A stretch of DNA of 29,262 nt from positions 1 to 29,262 of the forward strand of contig JAYUKY010000115.1 in the NCBI GenBank assembly GCA_043764015.1. The letters run 5' to 3'. The notes under the pieces were generated by a model. The model worked only from the letters and a program-made list of their open reading frames with translations. It was not told the DNA's origin and made no database searches. Within the stretch, counting starts at the first letter, position 1, and each line of letters starts with the position of its first letter. Shown here piece by piece: positions 22,894-29,262 of this stretch. Both the position numbers and the translations under genes were made by a program. The stretch is from JANYGM01 sp043764015 (GTDB lineage Bacteria > Bacteroidota > Bacteroidia > Cytophagales > Thermonemataceae).

Positions 22894-24582
22894 CTATGGA
22901 ATACGCACACCACGAAGACCTCTTTGTCTAACATCTAACAAAGGAATACTTGTGTTATAACCTGCATTGATAGCTTTGATAAACTGATTAGCAATAGCAC
23001 CATATCCACGAGGCGTAAGGTGAACACCATCAAGTGAGAACAGACCACCAGTAGGAACAGCAGTAGTACCAGGAACTTCATCAATACCACTATTAGCAAT
23101 GATTTCAGCAAAAGTAGTTGCTGCATCAAATACAGGCAAGCCTTTTGTCGCTGCTATTGTTTTGATAGCATTGTTAAAACCTGCAGTAGCTGTTCTTGCT
23201 CTTACAACTTCATCTTTATCCAAAATAAGATTATCTGAGAGTGGTCTAGCTACAAAAGTTGGAGGCAACAGAGGATTAGCATTAGGAATGGTATAAAATA
23301 AACCGCCACCACCAGGTTGTGCTGGTGTCGCAGGCATACAAGTTGCAGAGTTAATTCTTGTTAGTTGTGCAAAAAAACCTGCATTAGCACTAGTAAAAGG
23401 TCCTGTAGCAATGTAATCACCACCAGATAAATCTATTTTTCTAACTTTTTTAGGTGTTGTTGTTGCATCTACTATAAAAACAGGAAAATTCTCACCAGGT
23501 ACAAATTTTGGGTCTTCAAAACCATCATTCTGATAGACTGCATTAATAAACGAAGCAATTGCTTGAGCAGTTGGGTTTGGTCCAGCACCTGGAAATAACG
23601 CCCCAGTTGCTAATGGAACAGGTGGCAACCCTGATGCAAAAGTTGATGTTGTTGTTGCATAAGCTAATGAATTATCTCTGATGATAATTCTTGGTATTCT
23701 GTTTGCTCCTACAAGTGTAAAGTAAGGCAAAGCAGAAACATCAGGAATTGTAGCAACTACTCCTTTAGCTCCATTTGCCGTAAGTGCATTAATAACAGCG
23801 GTATAACTGCCAGTAAATACTGGTAATGAAGTGATACTATTTGAACCACCATCATTAGGATTACCTTCAGTTTCACCACCATTTGTAGCATAAGATAATA
23901 CATCATTATTACCTAACCAACAAGTAAAAAATGTTGGTTTTGAAGCTGCTACATAATCAACATAAGTAATACCACCAGCACTTCTTTGTGTATCTGTAAT
24001 TAAACGCTCAAAAAATGGGTTGATAATAGAATAAGCTCTAAAAAGTGGACTAGCTGTATGCAACACTCTTATTCCAGGTACGCCCAAATTTTGGTTACTC
24101 GTGCCTGTATAAGCAATGAATGCTCTTCCGCCTGACCCAGGAAATCCAAACGTACTTGCTGCATCTACACCGTATTGTTGTTTGGGAGCAGTAGGATTAG
24201 CACAATCATTAACAGATACTGTTCCTGCTGCTGAAGTTAGACTAAGCGGAGAATTAAGACGAGGCGCATCATTACCAGCTACTAATCTTATATATCCTGA
24301 ACCATTTGGCTTATCAGACCCAAAAAGTGGCTGTATAAAACTTCCACCGCCTGCTTTTGCAAATTGCTCTGAAATGAATAAAGGATAAGAATTCTGCTGG
24401 CTTTCTAGGTAAACACCATTATCAGCAAATCCAGCTGTAAGAGAGTTTCCTACTGCTACATACCTCGTAAGGTCAATTTTTCCGTTGGTCGTTACAGGCG
24501 TGGTTTCTAGTTCAGCTTTACAAGCACCAAGTGCGAAAGCAGACAGCGCCACGAAAAACACGTTTTTTATAATTTTTTTCAT
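22894..24582 (-). CDS. SGNH/GDSL-type lipoprotein hydrolase
   Basis: The 562-residue protein has a lipoprotein signal (FFVALSAFALGAC, lipobox Cys at about 20). The SGNH blocks are VAVGNSLTAGFADNG (block I, with Ser in GNSLT), CWLGNNDVLSYAT (block III, GNND) and a C-terminal DGVHLTPRGYGAIAN (Asp-x-x-His catalytic pair). Long Ala/Gly/Pro-rich inserts separate the blocks, making it larger than typical 200-residue SGNH enzymes. It lies 20 bases downstream of the FadL-family porin gene and shares its promoter. The pair suggests outer-membrane uptake of hydrophobic compounds coupled to ester hydrolysis at the membrane; the actual substrate is unknown. Confidence 0.9.
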   Translation of the reverse strand: MKKIIKNVFFVALSAFALGACKAELETTPVTTNGKIDLTRYVAVGNSLTAGFADNGVYLESQQNSYPLFISEQFAKAGGGSFIQPLFGSDKPNGSGYIRLVAGNDAPRLNSPLSLTSAAGTVSVNDCANPTAPKQQYGVDAASTFGFPGSGGRAFIAYTGTSNQNLGVPGIRVLHTASPLFRAYSIINPFFERLITDTQRSAGGITYVDYVAASKPTFFTCWLGNNDVLSYATNGGETEGNPNDGGSNSITSLPVFTGSYTAVINALTANGAKGVVATIPDVSALPYFTLVGANRIPRIIIRDNSLAYATTTSTFASGLPPVPLATGALFPGAGPNPTAQAIASFINAVYQNDGFEDPKFVPGENFPVFIVDATTTPKKVRKIDLSGGDYIATGPFTSANAGFFAQLTRINSATCMPATPAQPGGGGLFYTIPNANPLLPPTFVARPLSDNLILDKDEVVRARTATAGFNNAIKTIAATKGLPVFDAATTFAEIIANSGIDEVPGTTAVPTGGLFSLDGVHLTPRGYGAIANQFIKAINAGYNTSIPLLDVRQRGLRGVRIP

Positions 24583-24602
24583 ATTGATTTCTGTTTTAAG
24601 AA

Positions 24603-25967
24603 TTAGAATTTGTAAGATAAAGCAAAAGAAGGAATGAAAGCATTTGTTTCAAAAGTGCCTTTTGGTCCTACAATATTGCTAGTTGTTTGTGTTGTAGTGA
24701 TAACACTTGCATCAGCAGGGTTAAATTTGATTGGGTCGTTTACTCTTGTCATTTTGTTGATATACAAGAAACCTAAGTCAAGGCTCATAGCACCAAGTTT
24801 GTAGCCCATACCAAAAGTAGTACCAATAGTATTAGCGTCAGGAGTTTCTGCGGTCATATAACCGTTTTGTACTGGGCTTTGGTCATAATACATACCAGCA
24901 CGTAGTCTAAAATCTTTGATAGAATGTTCTACACCAGCACCCACGTTGAATACAGTTTTGTAGTTACGAGGAGAATAAGAGTTTGCAGCACCACTAATAA
25001 GCTCTGGTGCGCCTGTGTCAGGGTTTCTAAATTCAAAGCCAAGTTGTGTGTAAGTTTCCCACGCTGTTACACGAGCGTCAAGTGTAAGCAATAGATTTTC
25101 ATTTGCTTGATAGCCAAAACCAATCGTTCCTACGTGTGGAAGGTTTAGTTGTGCGTCAAAATGTGCATTTACTTCTTTTGTAGTAGGGTTATAAAGTCCT
25201 GGCGTAAATAATGCAGTTTGAGTTCCGACTGCAAGAGGGATATTAGTAATTTTCACATCTCCACCTTTTACTTTGATAGTTGCACCGTGACGGTAGTTCA
25301 GACCAATAGTGAATTTGTCAGTAGCTTTATAGAATAAACCTACATTAAAAGAATACGCTTGTTCTGTTGGCTTTTTGAAAGGTGCGTTAAATTTAGCATT
25401 AGCAAGATTACCTGCTACATCAACGCTTCTTTCTAATTCTACGCCACCCAAAATAACATCAAAACCAGCACCAAAACCAAGTTTGTCCGTGATTTGGTAT
25501 GCTACTGTTGGTTGTACATAAATGGCGGTAAGTTTAATTTTGTTTAGGCTATATTGTCCTGCCCAACCATTTCCCCATTGTACTGTAGAGCCAAAAGGTG
25601 TTGTTACATTCAAGCCTACTTTTAGTTTTTTGCCTGTACCTTCAGCACCAGCCGCACCCACTCCAAACATTGCAGAAAGGAAAAATGGTGTAGAAATAGG
25701 GCTTTCAGTATTGTAAACATCACTTGGCGCATTAGCAGGAGAGTAAGCAACGCTAGAAAAGATAAAATTAGCTCCAACAGAGATTTCATCTTTTTCTAAG
25801 AAAGCAACAGAACCAGGATTAAAGAAAGCATTATTGACATCAACAATACCTGTACCAGTATTTCCCATACTGGTTTGGCGTACTCCTTGAAGTACCACCT
25901 GAAAGCCACCTGCTTGCGCTGACGCAAAAGCGAGAGAAGCAATCACTGTGCATAAAAATTTCCTCAT
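24603..25967 (-). CDS. FadL/OmpP1/TodX-family outer-membrane transport protein
   Basis: The 454-residue protein has a signal peptide MRKFLCTVIASLAFASAQA with mature start GGFQVVLQGVRQTSMGNTGTG, the FadL N-terminal hatch signature. NAFFNPGSVAFLEK and LNVTTPFGSTVQWGNGWAGQY are further FadL-type blocks; the rest alternates barrel strands and ends in SFALSYKF with a terminal Phe. FadL-family channels import long-chain fatty acids or other hydrophobic molecules through a lateral gate. It is the first gene of a two-gene operon with the SGNH lipoprotein and is preceded by a good promoter at 26008-26040. Substrate specificity cannot be deduced here. Confidence 0.95.
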   Translation of the reverse strand: MRKFLCTVIASLAFASAQAGGFQVVLQGVRQTSMGNTGTGIVDVNNAFFNPGSVAFLEKDEISVGANFIFSSVAYSPANAPSDVYNTESPISTPFFLSAMFGVGAAGAEGTGKKLKVGLNVTTPFGSTVQWGNGWAGQYSLNKIKLTAIYVQPTVAYQITDKLGFGAGFDVILGGVELERSVDVAGNLANAKFNAPFKKPTEQAYSFNVGLFYKATDKFTIGLNYRHGATIKVKGGDVKITNIPLAVGTQTALFTPGLYNPTTKEVNAHFDAQLNLPHVGTIGFGYQANENLLLTLDARVTAWETYTQLGFEFRNPDTGAPELISGAANSYSPRNYKTVFNVGAGVEHSIKDFRLRAGMYYDQSPVQNGYMTAETPDANTIGTTFGMGYKLGAMSLDLGFLYINKMTRVNDPIKFNPADASVITTTQTTSNIVGPKGTFETNAFIPSFALSYKF

Positions 25968-26007
25968 AATGAAAATTGTTTGGGTTTAGTAAATTGTTTT
26001 TAATTGA

Positions 26008-26040
26008 CAAAGATAACACAAAAAATAACATAAAAACAAA
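26008..26040 (-). promoter_or_regulatory. Promoter of the FadL/SGNH operon
   Basis: On the minus strand, TTTG (26037-26040), 21 bases of spacer, then TATCTTTG (26008-26015) reproduce the Bacteroidota -33/-7 pattern. The ATG lies 40 bases downstream. This is the clearest promoter in the window. Confidence 0.7.
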
Positions 26041-26130
26041 TGATAGGAAAGAAAATATAATTTTTTTTCTAAAACATATTATTTTTCTAAGATTTATTTT
26101 GAATATTCTCTAATAAAACTATTTTCTATG

Positions 26131-26138
26131 TATTTTTG
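26131..26138 (+). promoter_or_regulatory. -7 box of the rhodanese gene
   Basis: TATTTTTG matches TAnnTTTG, 48 bases ahead of the ATG at 26187. No properly spaced TTTG is found. Confidence 0.4.
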
Positions 26139-26186
26139 TAGTAGATTTGTAAGTAATTTCAGTCTTCATCAAAAAAATAAATTTAT

Positions 26187-26597
26187 ATGAAAAATAAGTT
26201 TCACTATCTTTTTTTATCTTTCTTTGTATTAAGTTCTTTGTTTTCGTGTAATAAAAATTCAGAAAAAAACACCACGACAAGCACAACAATATCTGTCGTA
26301 GAATTTTTTAAGAAAATCAAAGAAGATAAAAATGTGGTTATTTTAGATGTGCGTACTCCGAAAGAATATGCACAAGAACACTTACCAAACGCTATTTTGG
26401 AAAACATGCAAGAAGATAGTTTTAATGAAAATATTGCCAAAATGGATAAAAATAAAACTTATTTGCTTTATTGCAAAGTGGGTGGACGCAGCAGTAAGGC
26501 TTTAGAAATAATGAAAAAAGCAGGTTTTAAGCAAGTTTTTCATCTTGATGGAGGCATTGTGGATTGGAAAAAGGAGGGAGGGAGAACAACTAAATAG
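26187..26597 (+). CDS. Rhodanese-like lipoprotein
   Basis: The 136-residue protein has a lipoprotein signal (FLSFFVLSSLFSC, Cys at about 21) and a short Ser/Thr/Asn linker. The single rhodanese domain (about 35-132) shows VVILDVRTPKEYAQEHLPNA and the active-site loop CKVGGRSSKAL, with Cys as the sulfur carrier, then FHLDGGIVDWKKEGG. It probably transfers sulfane sulfur or handles redox/cyanide stress in the periplasm. It is a single gene facing the minus-strand His-rich lipoprotein. Exact donor and acceptor are unknown. Confidence 0.92.
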   Translation: MKNKFHYLFLSFFVLSSLFSCNKNSEKNTTTSTTISVVEFFKKIKEDKNVVILDVRTPKEYAQEHLPNAILENMQEDSFNENIAKMDKNKTYLLYCKVGGRSSKALEIMKKAGFKQVFHLDGGIVDWKKEGGRTTK

Positions 26598-26635
26598 CTT
26601 CAATTACGAATTAAAAATTACGAATTACGTTTTTT
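26598..26635 (+). repeat. Post-stop ATTACGAA repeat after the rhodanese gene
   Basis: Directly past the stop, the coding strand reads caattacgaattaaaaatta then cgaattacg, like the secE-nusG gap. Confidence 0.6.
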
Positions 26636-26653
26636 ACAATATTTCTCAAAAAT

Positions 26654-26740
26654 AAAGCGGTGACACTTATGCCACCGCTTTACGTTTAACTTATAATTAT
26701 AACTTATAATTCATAAGTTATAATTCATAAGTTATAATTA
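26654..26740. terminator. Convergent terminator region with nested palindromes
   Basis: Aaagcggtg at 26654-26662 pairs with caccgcttt at 26673-26681. It is followed by overlapping inverted copies of aacttataatt and ataagttataatt at 26688-26740. The TAA stop of the minus-strand lipoprotein is the end of this block. It likely ends transcription from both sides. Confidence 0.6.
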
Positions 26741-27316
26741 TTTTTTTGTTGTATCTGCTTTTACCTCAACTTCTTTTGGCATTTCTTTTGGTGCAAAATC
26801 AGTTTTACCGCCTGCTTTTGTGATAAATGCTAAATGTTTTTTGTTGAGTTCTTCATATTGTTTCACGAGAGCATCGTGGTCATCAGAGCTTTTTTTGTGC
26901 TTTTTATGAAGTACCACGCTTTTATCCTGAATTTCTTTATCAGAAATCTTGTTCTCTGCGTGTTGTTTCACAACTTCACCGTGTTCTGTTAAAAAAGCAA
27001 CATTTTCACTTACCATTTTGGAATGTTGGTCAAGTAATCTTTGTTGGTTTGCTATAAGAGAGTCATATTCAGCTGTTGGTGCAGGTACAACTCTTGCGTG
27101 TTCTGTTTTCATTGCATTAAACAAATCATCAAACTTCTTGTGTTCTTCAGCCATTGCTACTTGTTCTTTTTGGTAATCAGCGTGCTGGTCGTCATATTCT
27201 TTATTGATAGCAATATCATTGCCTTTTTTTTCATCTGTTTTTGGTTTATCACCACAGCTAGATAATGCGCCTACGACAATAGCAAAGGCAAAAATGGTGT
27301 TGAGTAGTTTTTTCAT
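26738..27316 (-). CDS. Histidine-rich coiled-coil lipoprotein of unknown function
   Basis: The 192-residue protein has a lipoprotein signal peptide (FAFAIVVGALSSC, lipobox Cys21), then a long charged helical region. Ten His residues sit at 45, 59, 73, 98, 112, 119, 137, 140, 147 and 161. The first three are 14 apart. After a Pro-rich break (PAPTAEY, about 78-84), six of the remaining seven are multiples of seven. Nearly all histidines therefore fall on one face of a coiled coil in two registers. I do not recognise the family. A periplasm-facing, metal- or pH-responsive coiled-coil lipoprotein is an inference from this pattern. It ends in a Lys/Glu-rich tail. Confidence 0.75.
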   Translation of the reverse strand: MKKLLNTIFAFAIVVGALSSCGDKPKTDEKKGNDIAINKEYDDQHADYQKEQVAMAEEHKKFDDLFNAMKTEHARVVPAPTAEYDSLIANQQRLLDQHSKMVSENVAFLTEHGEVVKQHAENKISDKEIQDKSVVLHKKHKKSSDDHDALVKQYEELNKKHLAFITKAGGKTDFAPKEMPKEVEVKADTTKK

Positions 27317-27498
27317 TATTACGTTATATAAAAATAGTTATGTTTTTTAGAATATTTTAAGAAAAAATTGGATAAAAATTCCTTCGCAAAGTAAGTTAGA
27401 AAAACTAAGAAATAAAAATTTTTGATAACTTTTTTATCTTATTTATTTAAAAAAGAACTAATTACGTTATTTGGTAGCTACAAAACCGTTTTTTTGTG

Positions 27499-27506
27499 TA
27501 CTTTTG
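27499..27506 (+). promoter_or_regulatory. -7 box of the DEAD-box helicase gene
   Basis: TACTTTTG is a perfect TAnnTTTG, with TTTG at 27470-27473 somewhat far upstream (25-base spacer). It places transcription start near 27513, so the in-frame GTG at 27496 cannot be the start. Confidence 0.5.
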
Positions 27507-27558
27507 TGCTAAGTTCATCTATCAAATAAAGAGCCAAATTTATTTATATAAAGAAATT

Positions 27559-28878
27559 ATGAAATTTGAAGAATATCGCATCTCTCTAGAAATAAAGCAA
27601 AGCCTAGAAGAATTGCAGTTCAAAAGACCAACAGATATACAATTTAAGGCTATTCCTTCCATTCTCAATGGGGAAGATGTACTCGCTATTGCACAAACAG
27701 GCACAGGAAAAACTGGAGCTTTTGCTATTCCTATTCTGCATCTTCTTCAAGAAAGAAAGAAAAAAAACGTCAAAAATATAGAAAATTTTGCAGAAAATAA
27801 CAACAGAAATGCTACCAAAAGATATGCTCAAAATATTTCCAAAACTCGTATAAAGTGCCTCGTAATGGTGCCTACACGAGAGCTTTGCATACAAATAGCT
27901 GACGTTTTTCAAAAGCTAGGAAAATACACAGACCTTAATATTTTTGCGCTTTATGGCGGAATAGAACAAACTGAACAGGTTTTGAGTTTGGGTGAGGGCA
28001 TTGATGTACTTGTTTCTACACCTGGTCGTATGTTTTCTTTGCAAAGTCAAGGGCATATTGATTTGGATTTTGTGGAGATTTTGGTGCTTGACGAAGCAGA
28101 TTTGATGCTTGATTTGGGTTTTATTAGAGATATTAGAGATGTCATTAAACTTATTCCTAAAAAACATCAAACTTTGTTTTTTTCTGCCACTATCAACAAG
28201 AAAATCAAAGAGTTAGCTTATTCTATTGTCTGGAATCCTATACGTATTCAAATCTCGCCAAAAGACCCCGTTTCTAAAAACGTAACACATTCTATTATTT
28301 TTGTGGAAATGGACGACAAAAGAGCGTTTTTAGAAAGAATTATCAACGAAAATCCTACTAAAAAAATCCTTGTCTTTGCCCGTACTCGTGTACGTGTGGA
28401 GCGCATAGGCAAGGCTATGGAACGTGTCAATATTGCCGTTTTGATGATGCACGGTGGAAAAGAACAAGAAAACCGACTGGAAGTTATTGAAGATTTTAGA
28501 AATGGCGTGGTGCGGATTTTGGTAACCACAGACGTAAGCGCACGTGGAATGGACATTGCTGGTGTGGATTATGTCGTAAATTATGATTTGCCCGAAATCC
28601 CTGAAAACTACGTACATAGGGTTGGGCGTACGGGCAGGGGCGACAAAAAAGGCTTTGCTATTTCGTTTTGTAGTGAGGAAGAAAAGCCAATTTTAGTGGA
28701 AATTGAAGGCTATTTGGAGAATAAAATCACGCAAACAACAGTACAAAAAGCTGATTATAGAGAAACATTGGCACTTTCTGAAGATGTAAACGACAACTGG
28801 AAACAACTTTTAAAAGAGGCTGATTTTGCAGAAAAAGCAAAAGAAAAGCCATTTAAAAAATCAAAAAAGAAAAAATAA
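27559..28878 (+). CDS. DEAD-box ATP-dependent RNA helicase
   Basis: From the ATG at 27559 the protein has 439 residues. All helicase motifs are present: Q motif FKRPTDIQ, motif I AQTGTGKT, Ia PTRELCIQ, Ib TPGR, II DEAD in VLDEADLML, III SAT, V ARGMDIAG, VI HRVGRTGRG. A Lys-rich tail (KPFKKSKKKK) follows for RNA contact. Between motifs I and Ia there is an insertion of about 30 residues (KKKNVKNIENFAENNNRNA...), longer than in typical RhlE/CsdA proteins. It unwinds RNA duplexes in ribosome assembly or mRNA turnover; which one cannot be told. The helicase is a single gene with no clear terminator after it. Confidence 0.95.
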   Translation: MKFEEYRISLEIKQSLEELQFKRPTDIQFKAIPSILNGEDVLAIAQTGTGKTGAFAIPILHLLQERKKKNVKNIENFAENNNRNATKRYAQNISKTRIKCLVMVPTRELCIQIADVFQKLGKYTDLNIFALYGGIEQTEQVLSLGEGIDVLVSTPGRMFSLQSQGHIDLDFVEILVLDEADLMLDLGFIRDIRDVIKLIPKKHQTLFFSATINKKIKELAYSIVWNPIRIQISPKDPVSKNVTHSIIFVEMDDKRAFLERIINENPTKKILVFARTRVRVERIGKAMERVNIAVLMMHGGKEQENRLEVIEDFRNGVVRILVTTDVSARGMDIAGVDYVVNYDLPEIPENYVHRVGRTGRGDKKGFAISFCSEEEKPILVEIEGYLENKITQTTVQKADYRETLALSEDVNDNWKQLLKEADFAEKAKEKPFKKSKKKK

Positions 28879-28920
28879 TTGAGATGTGAGGTGTGAAGTG
28901 TGAAGTGTGAGGTAAAAAGT
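28879..28920 (+). repeat. Post-stop GTGAAGTGTGAGG tandem repeat
   Basis: Immediately after the helicase stop are degenerate 7-base units (gtgaggt, gtgaagt, gtgaagt, gtgaggt). It is positioned like the TACGAA strings after other genes but has a different sequence. Confidence 0.6.
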
Positions 28921-28951
28921 AAAATACAATTTCTCTATGTTAAAAATTACA

Positions 28952-29152
28952 GGTTCTGCTAAGATTTATACGAAAACCTAATTTTCTTAAATTGGTGTTT
29001 TGTATTCAGCCCCAACGGGGCGAGATATTTATAGTAGATAAATAAATATGCCGCCCCGCTGGGGCTGAATACATTTTTCGTATTTTGTTTTTCTATAAAT
29101 ATGCCGTCCCGCTGGGACTTAAAAACTTGTCCGTATAAATCTTAGTAGAACC
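28952..29152. mobile_element. MITE-like element, 201 bp, with 21-bp TIRs and apparent 8-bp target duplication
   Basis: The left end 28952-28972 (ggttctgctaagatttatac...) and the inverted right end 29132-29152 agree at 20 of 21 positions. The base string aaattaca lies immediately outside both ends, an 8-bp direct repeat as expected for a target-site duplication. Inside, 29002-29022 and 29052-29072 form another inverted repeat (20 of 21), with GCCCC/GGGGC cores, and a third degenerate copy lies at about 29092-29118. There is no ORF. GGTTCT-type ends and 8-bp duplications are known for the ISL3 family, so a non-autonomous ISL3 derivative is a reasonable inference. Confidence 0.75.
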
Positions 29153-29164
29153 AAATTACAACAA

Positions 29165-29236
29165 ACATTAGACCTCCTGCGAAAGTCTTATAATTTTAAA
29201 AAAGTGTCTTTAAAGTCCTCCCAGCAGGGGAGGATT
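29165..29236 (-). repeat. Dispersed hairpin repeat, right-edge copy (inverted)
   Basis: Reading on the minus strand: aatcctccc-ctgct-gggaggact hairpin (29214-29236), a spacer, then gactttcgcaggaggtctaa (29170-29190 region). This is the same order as positions 35-99 but inverted in the window. The stem bases differ between copies while pairing and the ctgct loop are kept. Confidence 0.65.
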
Positions 29237-29262
29237 TAGGTGGGGTTTCTTCTATTATGCTA

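Noticed and set aside
27496..27558. GTG start for the helicase at 27496
   Set aside because: It precedes or overlaps the -7 box at 27499-27506; the ATG at 27559 begins at the expected N-terminus.
29002..29118. Three GCCCC/GGGGC repeats as a small CRISPR array
   Set aside because: The units alternate in orientation, spacers differ greatly in length and the whole lies inside terminal inverted repeats; no cas genes are present.

Overview
This AT-rich window is chromosomal DNA from a member of the Bacteroidota, probably a Cytophagales-type gliding or marine bacterium (the order is an inference). The evidence is a type III glutamine synthetase, a FadL-family porin paired with an SGNH lipoprotein, a Bacteroidota-style LptD, a NagZ/serine-hydrolase fusion, a type IX secretion (T9SS) C-terminal sorting domain, a SerB-SerA fusion, and many promoters of the Bacteroidota form TAnnTTTG (-7), some with a TTTG -33 box.

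Layout. Positions 1-1703 hold the tail of a restriction-modification locus: an N6-adenine methylase on the minus strand that is frameshifted at a homopolymer and cut off by a dispersed repeat. Divergent from it, 1884-4938 is a compact three-gene operon that I read as an ABC-three-component (ABC-3C) conflict system: an Mrr-like nuclease effector with an ABC-3C-type C-terminal region, a small middle component, and a DUF2326-type coiled-coil ABC ATPase. This defence island is the most interesting part of the window. From 4979 to 11977 come envelope genes: a GH3/beta-lactamase-fold fusion, an N-acetylmuramoyl-L-alanine amidase and, divergent, LptD. Positions 11978-15628 encode a giant predicted outer-membrane beta-barrel protein. 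Positions 15863-16910 hold tRNA-Trp, secE and nusG, without the rplK operon that usually follows nusG. Next come glnN, a tiny T9SS sorting-domain protein, a bifunctional phosphoserine phosphatase/phosphoglycerate dehydrogenase, a 48-residue small ORF, an SGNH lipoprotein with a FadL porin, a rhodanese lipoprotein, a histidine-laddered lipoprotein and a DEAD-box RNA helicase.

The intergenic DNA is rich in short repeat families: a 201-bp MITE-like element with 21-bp terminal inverted repeats and an apparent 8-bp target duplication; a second 183-bp element; a GTAGAGACGTTGC palindrome family; hairpin repeats with paired stem changes at both window ends; a CCACCCCTAACCCCTCCTT repeat that has entered two coding sequences in frame; and degenerate TACGAA/ATTACGAA strings that sit just after stop codons.

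Functionally most of the window is housekeeping: envelope biogenesis and peptidoglycan recycling, nitrogen assimilation, serine synthesis, transcription/secretion and RNA metabolism. The exception is the defence island at the left edge. No CRISPR array, rRNA, transposase, integrase or origin was seen.
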